Shown: piece by piece, positions 7,505 to 15,149 of the stretch
Numbering within the stretch: the first letter of the stretch is position 1
Layout: each line of letters starts with the position of its first letter
Virus record (IMG/VR): IMGVR_UViG_3300009428_002742
Span: 1 to 36,716 of that record
DNA from: a virus
DNA length: 36,716 nt
Strand: one strand, 5' to 3'
Position numbers and translations under genes: made by a program
The notes under the pieces: model-generated
Seen by the model: the letters and a program-made list of their open reading frames with translations, nothing else
What the model was told of the DNA's origin: nothing
The model's database searches: none

Positions 7505-7914
7505 GTGTTTTTCTTACAAACTCGGTCTCTTAAATCAGTTGACGAAAATCGATGATTACGATGATTAAAATACAATTCTATTCCTAATTTTTGACAAGCA
7601 TCTTTACCAGTAAAATCTTTATTTTTATATTCATCACCAAGAATACGAATATTAATTGGATACATTTGTAAAATATCAATTAAGTCTGATTCTGTAGCAT
7701 AGCATATAATTTCATCAACGTATCTTACAGCAGCAAGTTGGGTGTAGCGTTCTACTACAGTTTGTATAGGTGCATTTTTTTCTTTTCTGTCAACGGATGG
7801 ATCTATTTGTAATCCGCATATCAAGTGTTCACATTGTGCTTTAGCTTCACGTAACATACTAATATGTCCAGCGTGAAGTAAATCAAATGTCGAGGCTGTA
7901 AATCCTACCTTCAT
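7501..7914 (-). CDS. TagD-like cytidylyltransferase
   Basis: A 137-residue nucleotidyltransferase. It has the N-terminal motif GFTASTFDLLHAGH with the HxGH signature, the central ILGDEYKNKDFTG strand-loop (equivalent to RTEGISTT-family middle motifs), and a C-terminal FSSTDLRDRV in place of ISSTxIR. This is the glycerol-3-phosphate/ethanolamine-phosphate cytidylyltransferase family, which activates a phosphorylated alcohol or sugar with CTP. I chose the ATG at 7914 because a GGAG Shine-Dalgarno sequence lies seven bases upstream; the frame extends six codons further. It starts one base after the DNA polymerase stop, so the two are co-transcribed. The substrate is unknown: phospholipid head groups, a sugar for the nearby glycosyltransferase, or a nucleotide cofactor are all possible. 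Confidence 0.8.
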   Translation of the reverse strand: MKVGFTASTFDLLHAGHISMLREAKAQCEHLICGLQIDPSVDRKEKNAPIQTVVERYTQLAAVRYVDEIICYATESDLIDILQMYPINIRILGDEYKNKDFTGKDACQKLGIELYFNHRNHRFSSTDLRDRVCKKNT

Positions 7915-7915
7915 T

Positions 7916-10585
7916 TTAATCTCCAAAATCAAATAAGCTTGAAAAAGTATTATGTCTTTTAGTATCTTCTAGAGGATAATTAAGCACTCCAATTAAATTA
8001 TCTAGTTTATTATCGATAATTACTTCAGCCATTGCTGAATCATCAAATGGAAGTTCTTTAAACCATTCTGGCATACGTAATTCATCTGTTGGATATGCAA
8101 CACTTGTATAACCTAGTGGATTAGCTTTTAGTTTACAAACAATAACTTTCATACCGTCAACAATCTCTTGTGAGTACTTGTCTCCGTTCATACGCTTGAG
8201 TGTATTCCAGTTAATACTTGCTCGAACGTGTCCGGGCATGTTAGCTCTGCCTTGCTTTTCTTCTAAGCGTCGGTAGTGACCGACTTTGTTTGCACGTTTA
8301 GGCGATCCTTTCTCCCAACCTGGTCTTTCGTTAAACTCCAATCGAAACTGAGTAATTCTTTCAAGAACATTAGCTTGTTCGGCATCAGTAAGTACCATAA
8401 GTAATAGTTCGCTTAAAAATTCTTGCATAAACACAGGCGTGTCTGATCTACGCAAGTCTAACCCCATTGCTTTTACTTTGCCTTGTTTTCCGTCTGTATC
8501 GCTGCGAAATCCTTCAATGTCGTATACTAATGCTGCATAACGTTTCTTAGTAATATACAATCCACTTTGTGCAACAATTTCTCTAGCTGCTGCAATAACA
8601 TCGCTACGACTTTTTGGACAGTGAAATGCTTGTAGCATAAAACTTGGAAAAGTAGTATTAGCAGCTTCGCATACTTGATCATATAATGTAATTACATTGT
8701 CTTTAGACCAAGGAATCTTTCCAGCATCAATATCATCTTTGAGTGTAGGGTATGCACTAAAGTAACAAGAGTCAGTATCGCCATATATCATTGCTTTACC
8801 TACATGGTCATATTCACCTGTAATAGTCTTATTAACTTCTGCACTCATATGCTTAACAATAGTACGACCAGTTAGTGTTGTACTTTGTCCAATACGTTTG
8901 TCAAAGAATCTACAACCTGGATTAAGGATAGCACCATACAAACTGTTTAAATTAATCTTCTTAACTAGTTGTCGTTTGTCCCAATACTCGGTCTCTGCTG
9001 CATTACCTGCATCTTTTGCTTTTTTTAGCATCTTCTGCAAGTCTTTACGTTCGCTATACCAACGTTTTAGTAGTCCTGGAATAACACCTTCGAACTCTGT
9101 TGTAAATATTGTTCCATTTGCACTTAGCATCCACGGTCGGTTGCTGTCAAATATTGCATTATATATTTCTGCACCACTTAATACTTCAGTATTACCATTT
9201 TCAAACTCAACAGTAAGTGCAATGTCCTTACGCTTTTCCATAACTGCTTCGTATTCCTCAGTAGCAAAGCGTCCTTCCCAACTACCTGCAAACGATTTTT
9301 TCTTAAGAGTCATGTCTTCGTGTACGCGAGCATTACTTATTTCTGGACGTATTTGTCCTATAACTGTTTCGGGCGCCATATTTAATGCACGAATTACACT
9401 AGGATATAGTGAGTTCAAATCCATAGACGCGACCCATTTGTGCAAGCCCTTCTTTGGAAATGCAACATATGCGCCCGCTGCCTGAGTAGCTTCATCGTCA
9501 CGTTTCTTACGATTAGGAACTTGCAATCCACGATAATGCGACTCATTAACAATAGCCTGTTCTGTAACAGCCACTGCACCCATAGTTGTTTGCAGCAACA
9601 CAGTATTTGCATGAGCAAGTTCATTACTTAAATCAATAAAACGTAGCTTCTTATCTAGTTTGTCAAGTAATGCAGTATCTTGGATGTTATATTCAATAAA
9701 CTTTCTAAAGTCATTGTTGTATAATGAATCTAACGTACCTTCGTATGGTACTTTATTTTCGCCAACTTCAACTTCGCCAATAGCATCAAGTCTATATGTA
9801 TGACGCTCTTCGTATGTGTATTTACGATACAAGTTCAAACTGTCTAAGTGTACACGCCCAACTAAATCAAATGTTTGACTGGTCTTACCGTATTTTTCGT
9901 ATTCTCTTTTTCTAGGCAATTGTCCCCATAGACAAAATCGTCTTGTATCATCTTTACTAAGTACACGACTAGTTCTATTTACAGTGTACGGAATATCGTA
10001 ACCTTCGCTGTTCCAACCTGATAAAATGTCGGCATCTTCAATTAATGTTAAAAAAGTGTCAATCATTTCACTTTCTTTTTCAAACAACATTACATTATCA
10101 ATGCCTTCAAGTTCGTCTTTAGCTTGATCCATTGTAAGGGTCTTTGGCGGCACAGCCAAGCATATCATTGTTTCTAACCATTGTAGATAAACTGATATTG
10201 ATGTAATTGGCATAAACGGATCACTAGGATCAGCAAAGCCTCGCTCTGGATCAAAATCAGTTTCAATATCAAAAAAACAAATAATTAATTTTGGTGCATC
10301 TTGATTAAGATAGTTTTCACTTAAACATTGAAATATAGGATTAATATCGCTTTCAAATAATTCTTTATCTCTATTAATTGCAACTTCTTTACGAAAGTCT
10401 TTAGTGTTCTTACACACTATCCGTGTTAGAGGATCGCCATAGATACTCTTATACTTTCCTTTAACATCTTTATAGTAAAATGTATATTTAGATTGATATT
10501 CTCGGTACAATCTCTTACCGTCTTTACGTTCAACTACTCTAATAATATCAGAGTCTCTGTCGAAATAACCATCGACGTATGCCAT
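7916..10585 (-). CDS. family B DNA polymerase, gp43-type
   Basis: An 889-residue replicative polymerase. The 3'-5' exonuclease motifs are FDIET (about 105-109, Exo I), GWNSEGYDIPY (Exo II) and YNIQDTALLDKL (Exo III). The polymerase motifs are DLNSLYPS (motif A, about 390), KINLNSLYGA (motif B) and YGDTDS (motif C, about 600). Length is close to T4 gp43 (898) with no intein or split. All catalytic acidic residues are visible, so it should be active with proofreading. It starts at ATG 10585 with a TAGGAGAG Shine-Dalgarno sequence, 23 bp after the DsbA-like gene, and both probably use the sigma70-type promoter at 10901-10929. No polymerase-clamp loader genes other than the probable clamp are in the window. 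Confidence 0.97.
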   Translation of the reverse strand: MAYVDGYFDRDSDIIRVVERKDGKRLYREYQSKYTFYYKDVKGKYKSIYGDPLTRIVCKNTKDFRKEVAINRDKELFESDINPIFQCLSENYLNQDAPKLIICFFDIETDFDPERGFADPSDPFMPITSISVYLQWLETMICLAVPPKTLTMDQAKDELEGIDNVMLFEKESEMIDTFLTLIEDADILSGWNSEGYDIPYTVNRTSRVLSKDDTRRFCLWGQLPRKREYEKYGKTSQTFDLVGRVHLDSLNLYRKYTYEERHTYRLDAIGEVEVGENKVPYEGTLDSLYNNDFRKFIEYNIQDTALLDKLDKKLRFIDLSNELAHANTVLLQTTMGAVAVTEQAIVNESHYRGLQVPNRKKRDDEATQAAGAYVAFPKKGLHKWVASMDLNSLYPSVIRALNMAPETVIGQIRPEISNARVHEDMTLKKKSFAGSWEGRFATEEYEAVMEKRKDIALTVEFENGNTEVLSGAEIYNAIFDSNRPWMLSANGTIFTTEFEGVIPGLLKRWYSERKDLQKMLKKAKDAGNAAETEYWDKRQLVKKINLNSLYGAILNPGCRFFDKRIGQSTTLTGRTIVKHMSAEVNKTITGEYDHVGKAMIYGDTDSCYFSAYPTLKDDIDAGKIPWSKDNVITLYDQVCEAANTTFPSFMLQAFHCPKSRSDVIAAAREIVAQSGLYITKKRYAALVYDIEGFRSDTDGKQGKVKAMGLDLRRSDTPVFMQEFLSELLLMVLTDAEQANVLERITQFRLEFNERPGWEKGSPKRANKVGHYRRLEEKQGRANMPGHVRASINWNTLKRMNGDKYSQEIVDGMKVIVCKLKANPLGYTSVAYPTDELRMPEWFKELPFDDSAMAEVIIDNKLDNLIGVLNYPLEDTKRHNTFSSLFDFGD

Positions 10586-10608
10586 TTACTCTCCTAAATA
10601 CTTATTAA

Positions 10609-10875
10609 TTATGCGTCAGAATCGTAACCGACTGTTGCAACAATAGTTTCAAGATCGTCAAATTCGTCTTTTACTCTATTCCAGTCACGTTTTTGTGCAA
10701 CTTTAATTGCTTTGTTGATCAAACTAGGTTTAATATTTAGTTCTTCGGCTACAGCCTTAACAGTATCTTTTAAAGAAGATTGTAAATCTTCTACTTCTTG
10801 CATCACGCTAACTGCTTCGCTTACAAGTCTTTCAAGTTTTGCCTTTTCGTCGACGCCATATACACGGTCGCTCAT
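10609..10875 (-). CDS. DsbA-like dsDNA-binding late transcription protein
   Basis: An 88-residue helical, charged protein: SEAVSVMQEVEDLQSSLKDTVKAVAEEL, then NIKPSLINKAIKVAQKRDW, then an acidic tail. Size and pattern match T4 DsbA, a small double-stranded DNA-binding protein acting at late promoters, and its marine homologues; the NIKPSLINKAIKVAQK segment is the conserved part. It has a GGAGG Shine-Dalgarno sequence and a near-perfect host-type promoter just upstream, so it would be made early and could help switch on the NATAAATA late promoters. The assignment is from overall similarity of a short protein. Confidence 0.65.
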   Translation of the reverse strand: MSDRVYGVDEKAKLERLVSEAVSVMQEVEDLQSSLKDTVKAVAEELNIKPSLINKAIKVAQKRDWNRVKDEFDDLETIVATVGYDSDA

Positions 10876-10900
10876 ATAGTTCCTCCATTAGTTTAAATTA

Positions 10901-10929
10901 ATTATATAACATAGTTTATTAAATGTCAA
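10901..10929 (-). promoter_or_regulatory. perfect sigma70 promoter (TTGACA-N17-TATAAT)
   Basis: On the minus strand TTGACA (10929-10924), exactly 17 bases, then TATAAT (10906-10901). Both hexamers match consensus perfectly. The predicted transcript starts near 10894, about 20 bases before the DsbA-like ATG and its GGAGG ribosome site. It would drive dsbA, the DNA polymerase and the cytidylyltransferase. Confidence 0.85.
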
Positions 10930-10934
10930 TGTTT

Positions 10935-11531
10935 TTATTTAACAAACGCACCAATACGTCCGTGTATGTCTGGATAATCTCTATATGTATATCCGGAAGG
11001 AGGAATTATACATTCTCCTTCCCATACTGGTATAAATTCATCAATGTTGCCATCAAAGTCTTCATTATGTCTAAAGTGAATTTCTATTACTTTGTTATCT
11101 ATGTATTCAACATTAATCCATTTATGATGTGCAAATGTACGCAGTTCAAATGGTAATGGAATATCGTCATTGGTGCGTACCCATTTATCCCAATGAATAA
11201 ATGTATCTGATTCTTTGTGGCCTTCGACACACAACTGCTGTACGCCGTAACGATAATCAACACTTAGGTGTATTCCTTCAAACCATTCACACCAAAAATG
11301 TCCAATAGGCAGATGCATTGTTTCTTTATCTAGCCATACCTGCTGTGCGCCTAGACCTAATCCTAGCATGTTAACACACGGTCGTACAATATAAACACCA
11401 GCTACTGGAACATCTAACCCAGTAGGTCCACAATTGTATCCTAATTTACGAGACAGTATTAGTTTGTCTAACGCCCACAATTCGTTAGCATTAATATTAC
11501 GCCATACATAATCTTCAGCACTATCGTCCAT
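10935..11531 (-). CDS. conserved hypothetical protein
   Basis: A 198-residue soluble protein rich in Trp, His and Gly, with a conserved-looking core LGYNCGPTGLDVPVAGVYIVRP and MLGLGLGAQQVWLD, followed by an acidic, beta-rich half ending PSGYTYRDYPDIHGRIGAF. The YIVRP...GLGLGA arrangement faintly recalls an ATP-grasp nucleotide loop, but the remaining signature residues are not apparent. I do not assign a function. There is no Shine-Dalgarno sequence; a TATAAATA octamer ends five bases before the ATG. It lies between the small 71-residue gene and the early promoter of dsbA. Confidence 0.65.
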   Translation of the reverse strand: MDDSAEDYVWRNINANELWALDKLILSRKLGYNCGPTGLDVPVAGVYIVRPCVNMLGLGLGAQQVWLDKETMHLPIGHFWCEWFEGIHLSVDYRYGVQQLCVEGHKESDTFIHWDKWVRTNDDIPLPFELRTFAHHKWINVEYIDNKVIEIHFRHNEDFDGNIDEFIPVWEGECIIPPSGYTYRDYPDIHGRIGAFVK

Positions 11532-11535
11532 GCAT

Positions 11536-11543
11536 TATTTATA
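11536..11543 (-). promoter_or_regulatory. late promoter -10 motif TATAAATA
   Basis: A perfect TATAAATA on the minus strand, overlapping the end of the 71-residue gene and ending five bases before the ATG at 11531. This is the T4 late consensus. Because the transcript would begin at or within the start codon, it might yield a leaderless message or serve a later start, so function is less certain than at 25641. Confidence 0.45.
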
Positions 11544-11759
11544 CTACCATTTTTCGGTTGCAGTTATTACAGATCGTTTTTGACTGTCGACTGCATCTTT
11601 TATGCGTCTTAATTGATTAAGTTTTGCATGTCTTGGTGACTTTACTGACTTAACACTATTAAATGTTGAACTATTATATTCTTGGTTAAACGCTGCAACA
11701 ATTAATTTATCTAATACTGACAAATCATGCAGACTCAAATCACTTATCTTACTTACCAT
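11544..11759 (-). CDS. small hypothetical protein
   Basis: A 71-residue helical basic protein (LSLHDLSVLDKLIVAAFNQE; LNQLRRIKDAVDSQKR). It has an AAGGAGCAT Shine-Dalgarno sequence and an ATG at 11759. It is the first gene downstream of the 17 bp inverted repeat that separates the virion gene block from the replication block. No family is recognised. Confidence 0.6.
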   Translation of the reverse strand: MVSKISDLSLHDLSVLDKLIVAAFNQEYNSSTFNSVKSVKSPRHAKLNQLRRIKDAVDSQKRSVITATEKW

Positions 11760-11800
11760 TATATGCTCCTTAATACTTGACGTATTTACATAATAGTTAC

Positions 11801-11817
11801 ATGTTAGGCGCTAACAT
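11801..11817. promoter_or_regulatory. inverted repeat at virion/replication block boundary
   Basis: ATGTTAG-GCG-CTAACAT is a perfect 7 bp inverted repeat with a 3 base centre, in the 64 bp gap between the 218-codon frame and the 71-residue gene. No T-run follows on the minus strand, so it is not a classical terminator. It could be an operator or an RNA processing hairpin. Confidence 0.4.
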
Positions 11818-11823
11818 TGACAG

Positions 11824-12480
11824 TTATTGCAGTTTTTTTAATTTTTTAGATAACTTGGTTTTATATGCAGTTATAGCCGATTCACTCATAGTAACCATTG
11901 GCACATCAGCCTCGGACATACTAGACTGATCATAATCTATGCTATGATAAACTGAACTAATATAATCAGCTGATTTGGTAATTTTAGCCTGTTGCCAGCC
12001 TTCAATGCCTTCGGCTTCACTTACATGCTTCAACATTTCGTGTAGCTTAATAGCATATTTTGCAAGTTTGTACAAGTCGGCTCTTGCCATTTGTACTTCA
12101 TGATCACGTTCCACAATATCAGCCATACTACCAAGGCCTTCGTTTGTTAGTTCTGTTTCTGTAAATGATTTACTTTTATCTAACATTACAAGTGTTGGGC
12201 CAAATTTTTGTGTGCTGCTTTCACTTTCTACCCAGTTACGGAACTTGCGATATAAGTCAGGTTCCATAACAAATTGTTTTAGCGCAGGACGATATGCTTG
12301 TAACATTTTTTTAGCAAGTTTGTTTCTTGGTGCCGTGTCATTTAAAAAATTCATTATATTTCGATTATCAACTGAAAAGTACTTTATAGTTTTTTCAGGA
12401 TCTTGACGACCTTTGCCTGTTAACGCACTTGCAGCATGTCCTGCCGGAAGACGGTTTTTTACCCGGGCCGTCGCTATCAA
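11824..12480 (-). CDS. 3' part of a split virion-associated protein
   Basis: An open frame whose nominal start is a TTG with no ribosome site. It begins inside the preceding gene and overlaps it by 86 bp. The sequence from NRLPAGHAASALTGKG onward looks like the natural continuation of the upstream frame: removing one base from the six-T run at 12455-12460 (six A on the coding strand) joins them into about 350 residues. The visible part is helical and contains VQMARADLYKLAKYAIKLHEM followed by WQQAKITKSADYISSVYHSIDY, a module I associate with marine T4-like phage virion proteins. It may be broken by a sequencing or assembly indel, a real mutation, or recoding. Function is unknown. Confidence 0.55.
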   Translation of the reverse strand: MIATARVKNRLPAGHAASALTGKGRQDPEKTIKYFSVDNRNIMNFLNDTAPRNKLAKKMLQAYRPALKQFVMEPDLYRKFRNWVESESSTQKFGPTLVMLDKSKSFTETELTNEGLGSMADIVERDHEVQMARADLYKLAKYAIKLHEMLKHVSEAEGIEGWQQAKITKSADYISSVYHSIDYDQSSMSEADVPMVTMSESAITAYKTKLSKKLKKLQ

Positions 12481-12877
12481 ATGGATTTTCAGGCTTTTCG
12501 TCTTCGGGTCTATATTTTACTTCAACTTTTTCAGCATATGCTTTGCTACTTAAAGTATCTAGAGCTTTGTCAAGATGGGGAAATACTTTCTCGGCAATTC
12601 TAGGATTTTCAATATATAAAACTAATTTTTTAGGTATTCTAGTACCTTTAAATAATGATCGAACAGCATCTACAATAGCTTTATCAGTATTCAAATTCAT
12701 AAATCTTACAGTTTCTTTGTCACCATCTTTTACATCCATTGGATTTTGTCTAAATCCTGCATAGGCCATTAGTTTGCCTTTGCCTTTGTCCATAGTCTGT
12801 ATTTTTTTAGCTTTGAATCGCATGTACATTATGCTATCGTTGTCTTCATCTAGGGTTGTGTGTATTTCGCTGCTCAT
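12395..12877 (-). CDS. 5' part of a split virion-associated protein
   Basis: A 160-residue frame from the ATG at 12877, chosen because its AGGAG Shine-Dalgarno sequence is eight bases upstream; another ATG at 12883 is only two bases from it. The protein reads sensibly up to PENPFDSDGPGK. The last 20-odd residues (KPSSGRTCCKCVNRQ...) then become Cys/Arg-rich and unlike the rest, as expected after a frameshift at the A6 run (12455-12460). The true product is probably the fusion with the 11824-12480 frame. A GATAAATA late motif lies 18 bases upstream of the start. No function is recognised. Confidence 0.55.
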   Translation of the reverse strand: MSSEIHTTLDEDNDSIMYMRFKAKKIQTMDKGKGKLMAYAGFRQNPMDVKDGDKETVRFMNLNTDKAIVDAVRSLFKGTRIPKKLVLYIENPRIAEKVFPHLDKALDTLSSKAYAEKVEVKYRPEDEKPENPFDSDGPGKKPSSGRTCCKCVNRQRSSRS

Positions 12878-12895
12878 AATCATTACTCCTACAGT

Positions 12896-12903
12896 TATTT
12901 ATC
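12896..12903 (-). promoter_or_regulatory. late promoter -10 motif GATAAATA
   Basis: GATAAATA on the minus strand, overlapping the TAA stop of the 60-residue gene and ending 18 bases before the ATG at 12877. It fits the NATAAATA late motif described for T4-like cyanophages and would drive the split virion gene. Confidence 0.5.
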
Positions 12904-13081
12904 TTTTTAGAGTTGCACCAGTGAATAAATTTGTATTCTTATTTAATGCATTATCAGTTGGTTTTTGCATTTTAGGTTTCTTTTTACTCCTTGCTACTAT
13001 AGGATTAGCAACACTAGCAACAGCACCTGCTGAAGTTCCGCCTGATGTAGCAGTTTCGTTTGTAATTTCGTGTATCTTCAT
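12899..13081 (-). CDS. small protein with capsid-targeting-like leader
   Basis: A 60-residue protein beginning MKIHEITNETATSGGTSAGA. A stretch of small residues (SAGAVASVANPIVA) follows, then a basic tail (RSKKKPKMQKP...LKR). The MKIxEI leader matches the leaders of the neighbouring cluster. A strict (I/L)-x-E site is absent; T-N-E follows the leader instead. The short, basic, low-complexity make-up is like small phage internal or core proteins. It lies 4 bp from the ADP-ribosyltransferase-like gene. I infer a structural or packaged role from leader and position only. Confidence 0.6.
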   Translation of the reverse strand: MKIHEITNETATSGGTSAGAVASVANPIVARSKKKPKMQKPTDNALNKNTNLFTGATLKR

Positions 13082-13085
13082 TAGA

Positions 13086-13970
13086 TTAACCTTTGTTTTG
13101 CTTAGGATAGTATATTTCGCCTGTGTTTATATTTTCAATCTTAGTTATTCTTGTTTTACCTTTGAATTTAACATCTCGATTAATTCTTCTTGCTGCTGAA
13201 CCTGATTCTTTTCGTGAATCGGTTGTATCAGGACTAACCTGTGGCATCAACTTAGCTAGTAAGTCTTCCATAGTTTCTCTAAATGTATGATATGCATCAA
13301 AACTAACTGCATTCCAACGGTCCCTAGCATCTTTGTACGTACTAGCATTTTGTAATAACTTTAGTGCCATTTGTTTTATTAACGGGCCTGCAGCTTTTCT
13401 AGGCTGCGCATTATTACGTAATATTTTTATAGTTTGATTCATAATCATATCTGCAGATTTGTCAGCATTTTTAATCATCCAATCAGTAGCCCACCCTTGA
13501 TTAGGATAACTTAGATCTGAATATTGATCTTTTTCTTCAGGTTCTAACGGATCGTCGGTTGCCCAACTAATAGGAGGGTCTTGTGGCCTAGTTGGTGCTT
13601 TTAATGATATTTTACTCATAACCTGTTGTGCAGCATCACTAATACTAGAAACTATTTCGTCTTCGTCGAGATCTGACGAACCTTTTGCATATTGTAGTGT
13701 AACTAGTGCTTTTTCGCCGCCGTGTGATCCAACTGCTTCGTCTGCAATAGTTTCTGCAAATTCTTTATTATGAGCAACATATACTCCGCCCATACTAGCT
13801 GTGCTTGCACCATACGTGTCAACATCATATGTTTTCTTAGGAGGAGTTGCTAATAATCCATTTTTTAGTATACTACGCACTAGGTTGGTACTAGTACCGT
13901 GATACATTATTTCTGTACGCTGCTGTTGACGTTCATTTAAATGTACAAATATTATTTCTGAAAATCGCAT
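13086..13970 (-). CDS. ADP-ribosyltransferase-fold protein with capsid-targeting-like leader
   Basis: A 294-residue protein. The leader MRFSEIIFVHLNE ends in L-N-E, a T4 gp21-type cleavage pattern. Residues 21-45 (IMYHGTSTNLVRSILKNGLL) are the HGTS...IL..GL start of the ADP-ribosyltransferase/KptA fold, with H24 as first catalytic residue. GGVYVA at 61-66 supplies the Tyr motif, and DLDEDE at 100-105 a candidate acidic catalytic site. Such enzymes move ADP-ribose from NAD to protein or nucleic acid. T4 Alt is the classical example: packaged in the head, injected, and modifying host RNA polymerase. The C-terminal half is basic and helical. A TAATG junction couples it to the 174-residue gene. 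It could instead be an RNA 2'-phosphotransferase relative. Confidence 0.7.
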   Translation of the reverse strand: MRFSEIIFVHLNERQQQRTEIMYHGTSTNLVRSILKNGLLATPPKKTYDVDTYGASTASMGGVYVAHNKEFAETIADEAVGSHGGEKALVTLQYAKGSSDLDEDEIVSSISDAAQQVMSKISLKAPTRPQDPPISWATDDPLEPEEKDQYSDLSYPNQGWATDWMIKNADKSADMIMNQTIKILRNNAQPRKAAGPLIKQMALKLLQNASTYKDARDRWNAVSFDAYHTFRETMEDLLAKLMPQVSPDTTDSRKESGSAARRINRDVKFKGKTRITKIENINTGEIYYPKQNKG

Positions 13971-14494
13971 TAGGAAGCGCCTACTAATTTACCACGTAGA
14001 GGATGTTTGGTTTCGCCACTTCTACTAACCTTTGATTTCTTAGGCATAGGATCAGATCCTTTTGCATGATCGGCATGTTTATATTCACTTTCGGCGTGCA
14101 TAGCTGCCATATGCTTTTTGTATTTTGCAGTACCTTTTTTATGCGGACTTTTACCTTCGTCGACTTTGTTCCACATTCTATCGCCAACTTTTTCAAAGTA
14201 TCTTTTTATTACAACTCCGCCAAGAATGAGGGCAACTGCCATTCCAATTTCAAATTTATTTTCAATTAACATCTGAGCCATTTCTTCACCAATTTGGCCT
14301 TTAACCCATTCCCACCCTTGATCAATTGCTGCAAGTGCAGCAGCACCTGTTGCTAGTTTTGTACCAAATTTACGCAATACCCATTTAAGAAACGGCCACG
14401 CTCCTTTTGCAATTACCCACCGTAATACCCAAATAGCTGCCACAACTGGTAATGCTTCGTCAACTCGTTGTTCGGTAATTTCTTTAATTTTCAT
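13970..14494 (-). CDS. hydrophobic protein with capsid-targeting-like leader
   Basis: A 174-residue protein. The leader MKIKEITEQRVDE contains I-T-E and ends V-D-E, immediately followed by a hydrophobic, Trp-rich stretch (ALPVVAAIWVLRWVIAKGAW, residues 14-33). A second hydrophobic helix is near 82-97 (EIGMAVALILGGVVI). The C-terminal third is Lys/His-rich (KSPHKKGTAKYKKHMAAMHAE). Exposure of a membrane-active N-terminus after leader cleavage would fit an internal virion protein released at infection, but that is inference. It overlaps the 63-residue gene by 4 bp and the next gene by one base. Confidence 0.65.
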   Translation of the reverse strand: MKIKEITEQRVDEALPVVAAIWVLRWVIAKGAWPFLKWVLRKFGTKLATGAAALAAIDQGWEWVKGQIGEEMAQMLIENKFEIGMAVALILGGVVIKRYFEKVGDRMWNKVDEGKSPHKKGTAKYKKHMAAMHAESEYKHADHAKGSDPMPKKSKVSRSGETKHPLRGKLVGAS

Positions 14495-14682
14495 CTTTGC
14501 CTCCGCAAGCCAGTGATAACAGTTGATCTTCCGTATTGTGCTATTAGTATTGCTCTTGCTGATTGTATTGTTCTTGCACTAACCTGTACAGGAATTGTTT
14601 GAGAATAAAACTTCTGTTTAACCTTTACATATGCTGTAAAGATATCAAACCCACTATTAACTTTAATTTCTCTTAATAACAT
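14491..14682 (-). CDS. small conserved phage protein
   Basis: A 63-residue basic protein beginning MLLREIKVNSGFDIFTAYVK. It has a beta-rich middle and a helix rich in small residues (ARTIQSARAILIAQYG), ending in RRQR. It is coupled by ATGA to the next gene. The leader resembles the cluster leaders only partly and has no (I/L)-x-E site. The type is familiar from marine T4-like phages, without a known role. Confidence 0.6.
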   Translation of the reverse strand: MLLREIKVNSGFDIFTAYVKVKQKFYSQTIPVQVSARTIQSARAILIAQYGRSTVITGLRRQR

Positions 14683-14952
14683 CTAGTATTTATTCCAATC
14701 AAAGAGTTTATGTTTTTCTTTTGCAACTTCGTCTAATGTGTGACCACCTTCGATTATTGCCCATTCGCTAGCAGTATAACGTGCTTCTTTTACTTTACCG
14801 TTTGTGCGTAGGAAAGGAGGAACTCCGTTTTTTGTTACTTTATGTCCAAGTTTGTTTGCTTCAATTGAAGTTTGATTAACACCTACGTCAACTGTAGTAT
14901 TAACACCCTTTACAATACGTCCAACAGCTTCATCTAAGTCGTTTATTTTCAT
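14683..14952 (-). CDS. small protein with capsid-targeting-like leader
   Basis: An 89-residue protein whose leader MKINDLDE ends in L-D-E before AVGRIVKG. The middle reads VNTTVDVGVNQTSIEANKLGHKV, then GVPPFLRTNGKV, a combination I associate with small conserved marine T4-like phage proteins. It has no membrane segment, catalytic motif or Cys. Placed between two tightly overlapping small genes of the same block, it is probably a structural or packaged protein, but its function is unknown. Confidence 0.65.
   Translation of the reverse strand: MKINDLDEAVGRIVKGVNTTVDVGVNQTSIEANKLGHKVTKNGVPPFLRTNGKVKEARYTASEWAIIEGGHTLDEVAKEKHKLFDWNKY
14687..14694 (-). promoter_or_regulatory. possible late motif AATAAATA
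   Basis: AATAAATA on the minus strand, ending four bases before the ATG at 14682, but it lies within the last codons (N-K-Y-stop) of the upstream gene. Matching the late motif here may be a coincidence of codon use. Confidence 0.25.
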
Positions 14953-15149
14953 ATCGGTTTTTCACCTGTTAAATGAGGCTGACTAAACCAAAGCTTAAAC
15001 CATTCGTTAGTGCCGGGTTTGATATTTTTTTTACGTTGTATCTGTGCCTTTTCAGTGCCAGTAACACTCATGTTTTCAGGAACATAAGTTGTGAACCCTG
15101 TAAACTTATTTTTAATACCAGCAAGGTGTTGTAAGTCTTCTATATTCAT
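14949..15149 (-). CDS. small conserved phage protein
   Basis: A 66-residue protein starting MNIEDLQHLAGIKNK, with a basic middle (KAQIQRKKNIKPGTNEWFKLW) and the C-terminal FSQPHLTGEKPI, which looks conserved in marine T4-like phages. It overlaps its neighbours by 4 bp on each side (15146-15149, 14949-14952). There is no (I/L)-x-E site in the leader. Function is unknown. Confidence 0.6.
   Translation of the reverse strand: MNIEDLQHLAGIKNKFTGFTTYVPENMSVTGTEKAQIQRKKNIKPGTNEWFKLWFSQPHLTGEKPI

Noticed and set aside
8898-9485. 195-codon plus-strand open frame
   Set aside because: It lies entirely antisense within the DNA polymerase gene, has Ser/Leu-rich shadow composition, no ribosome site and no motif.
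12429-12764. 111-codon plus-strand open frame
   Set aside because: Antisense to the split virion gene, with no ribosome site; composition is shadow-like.
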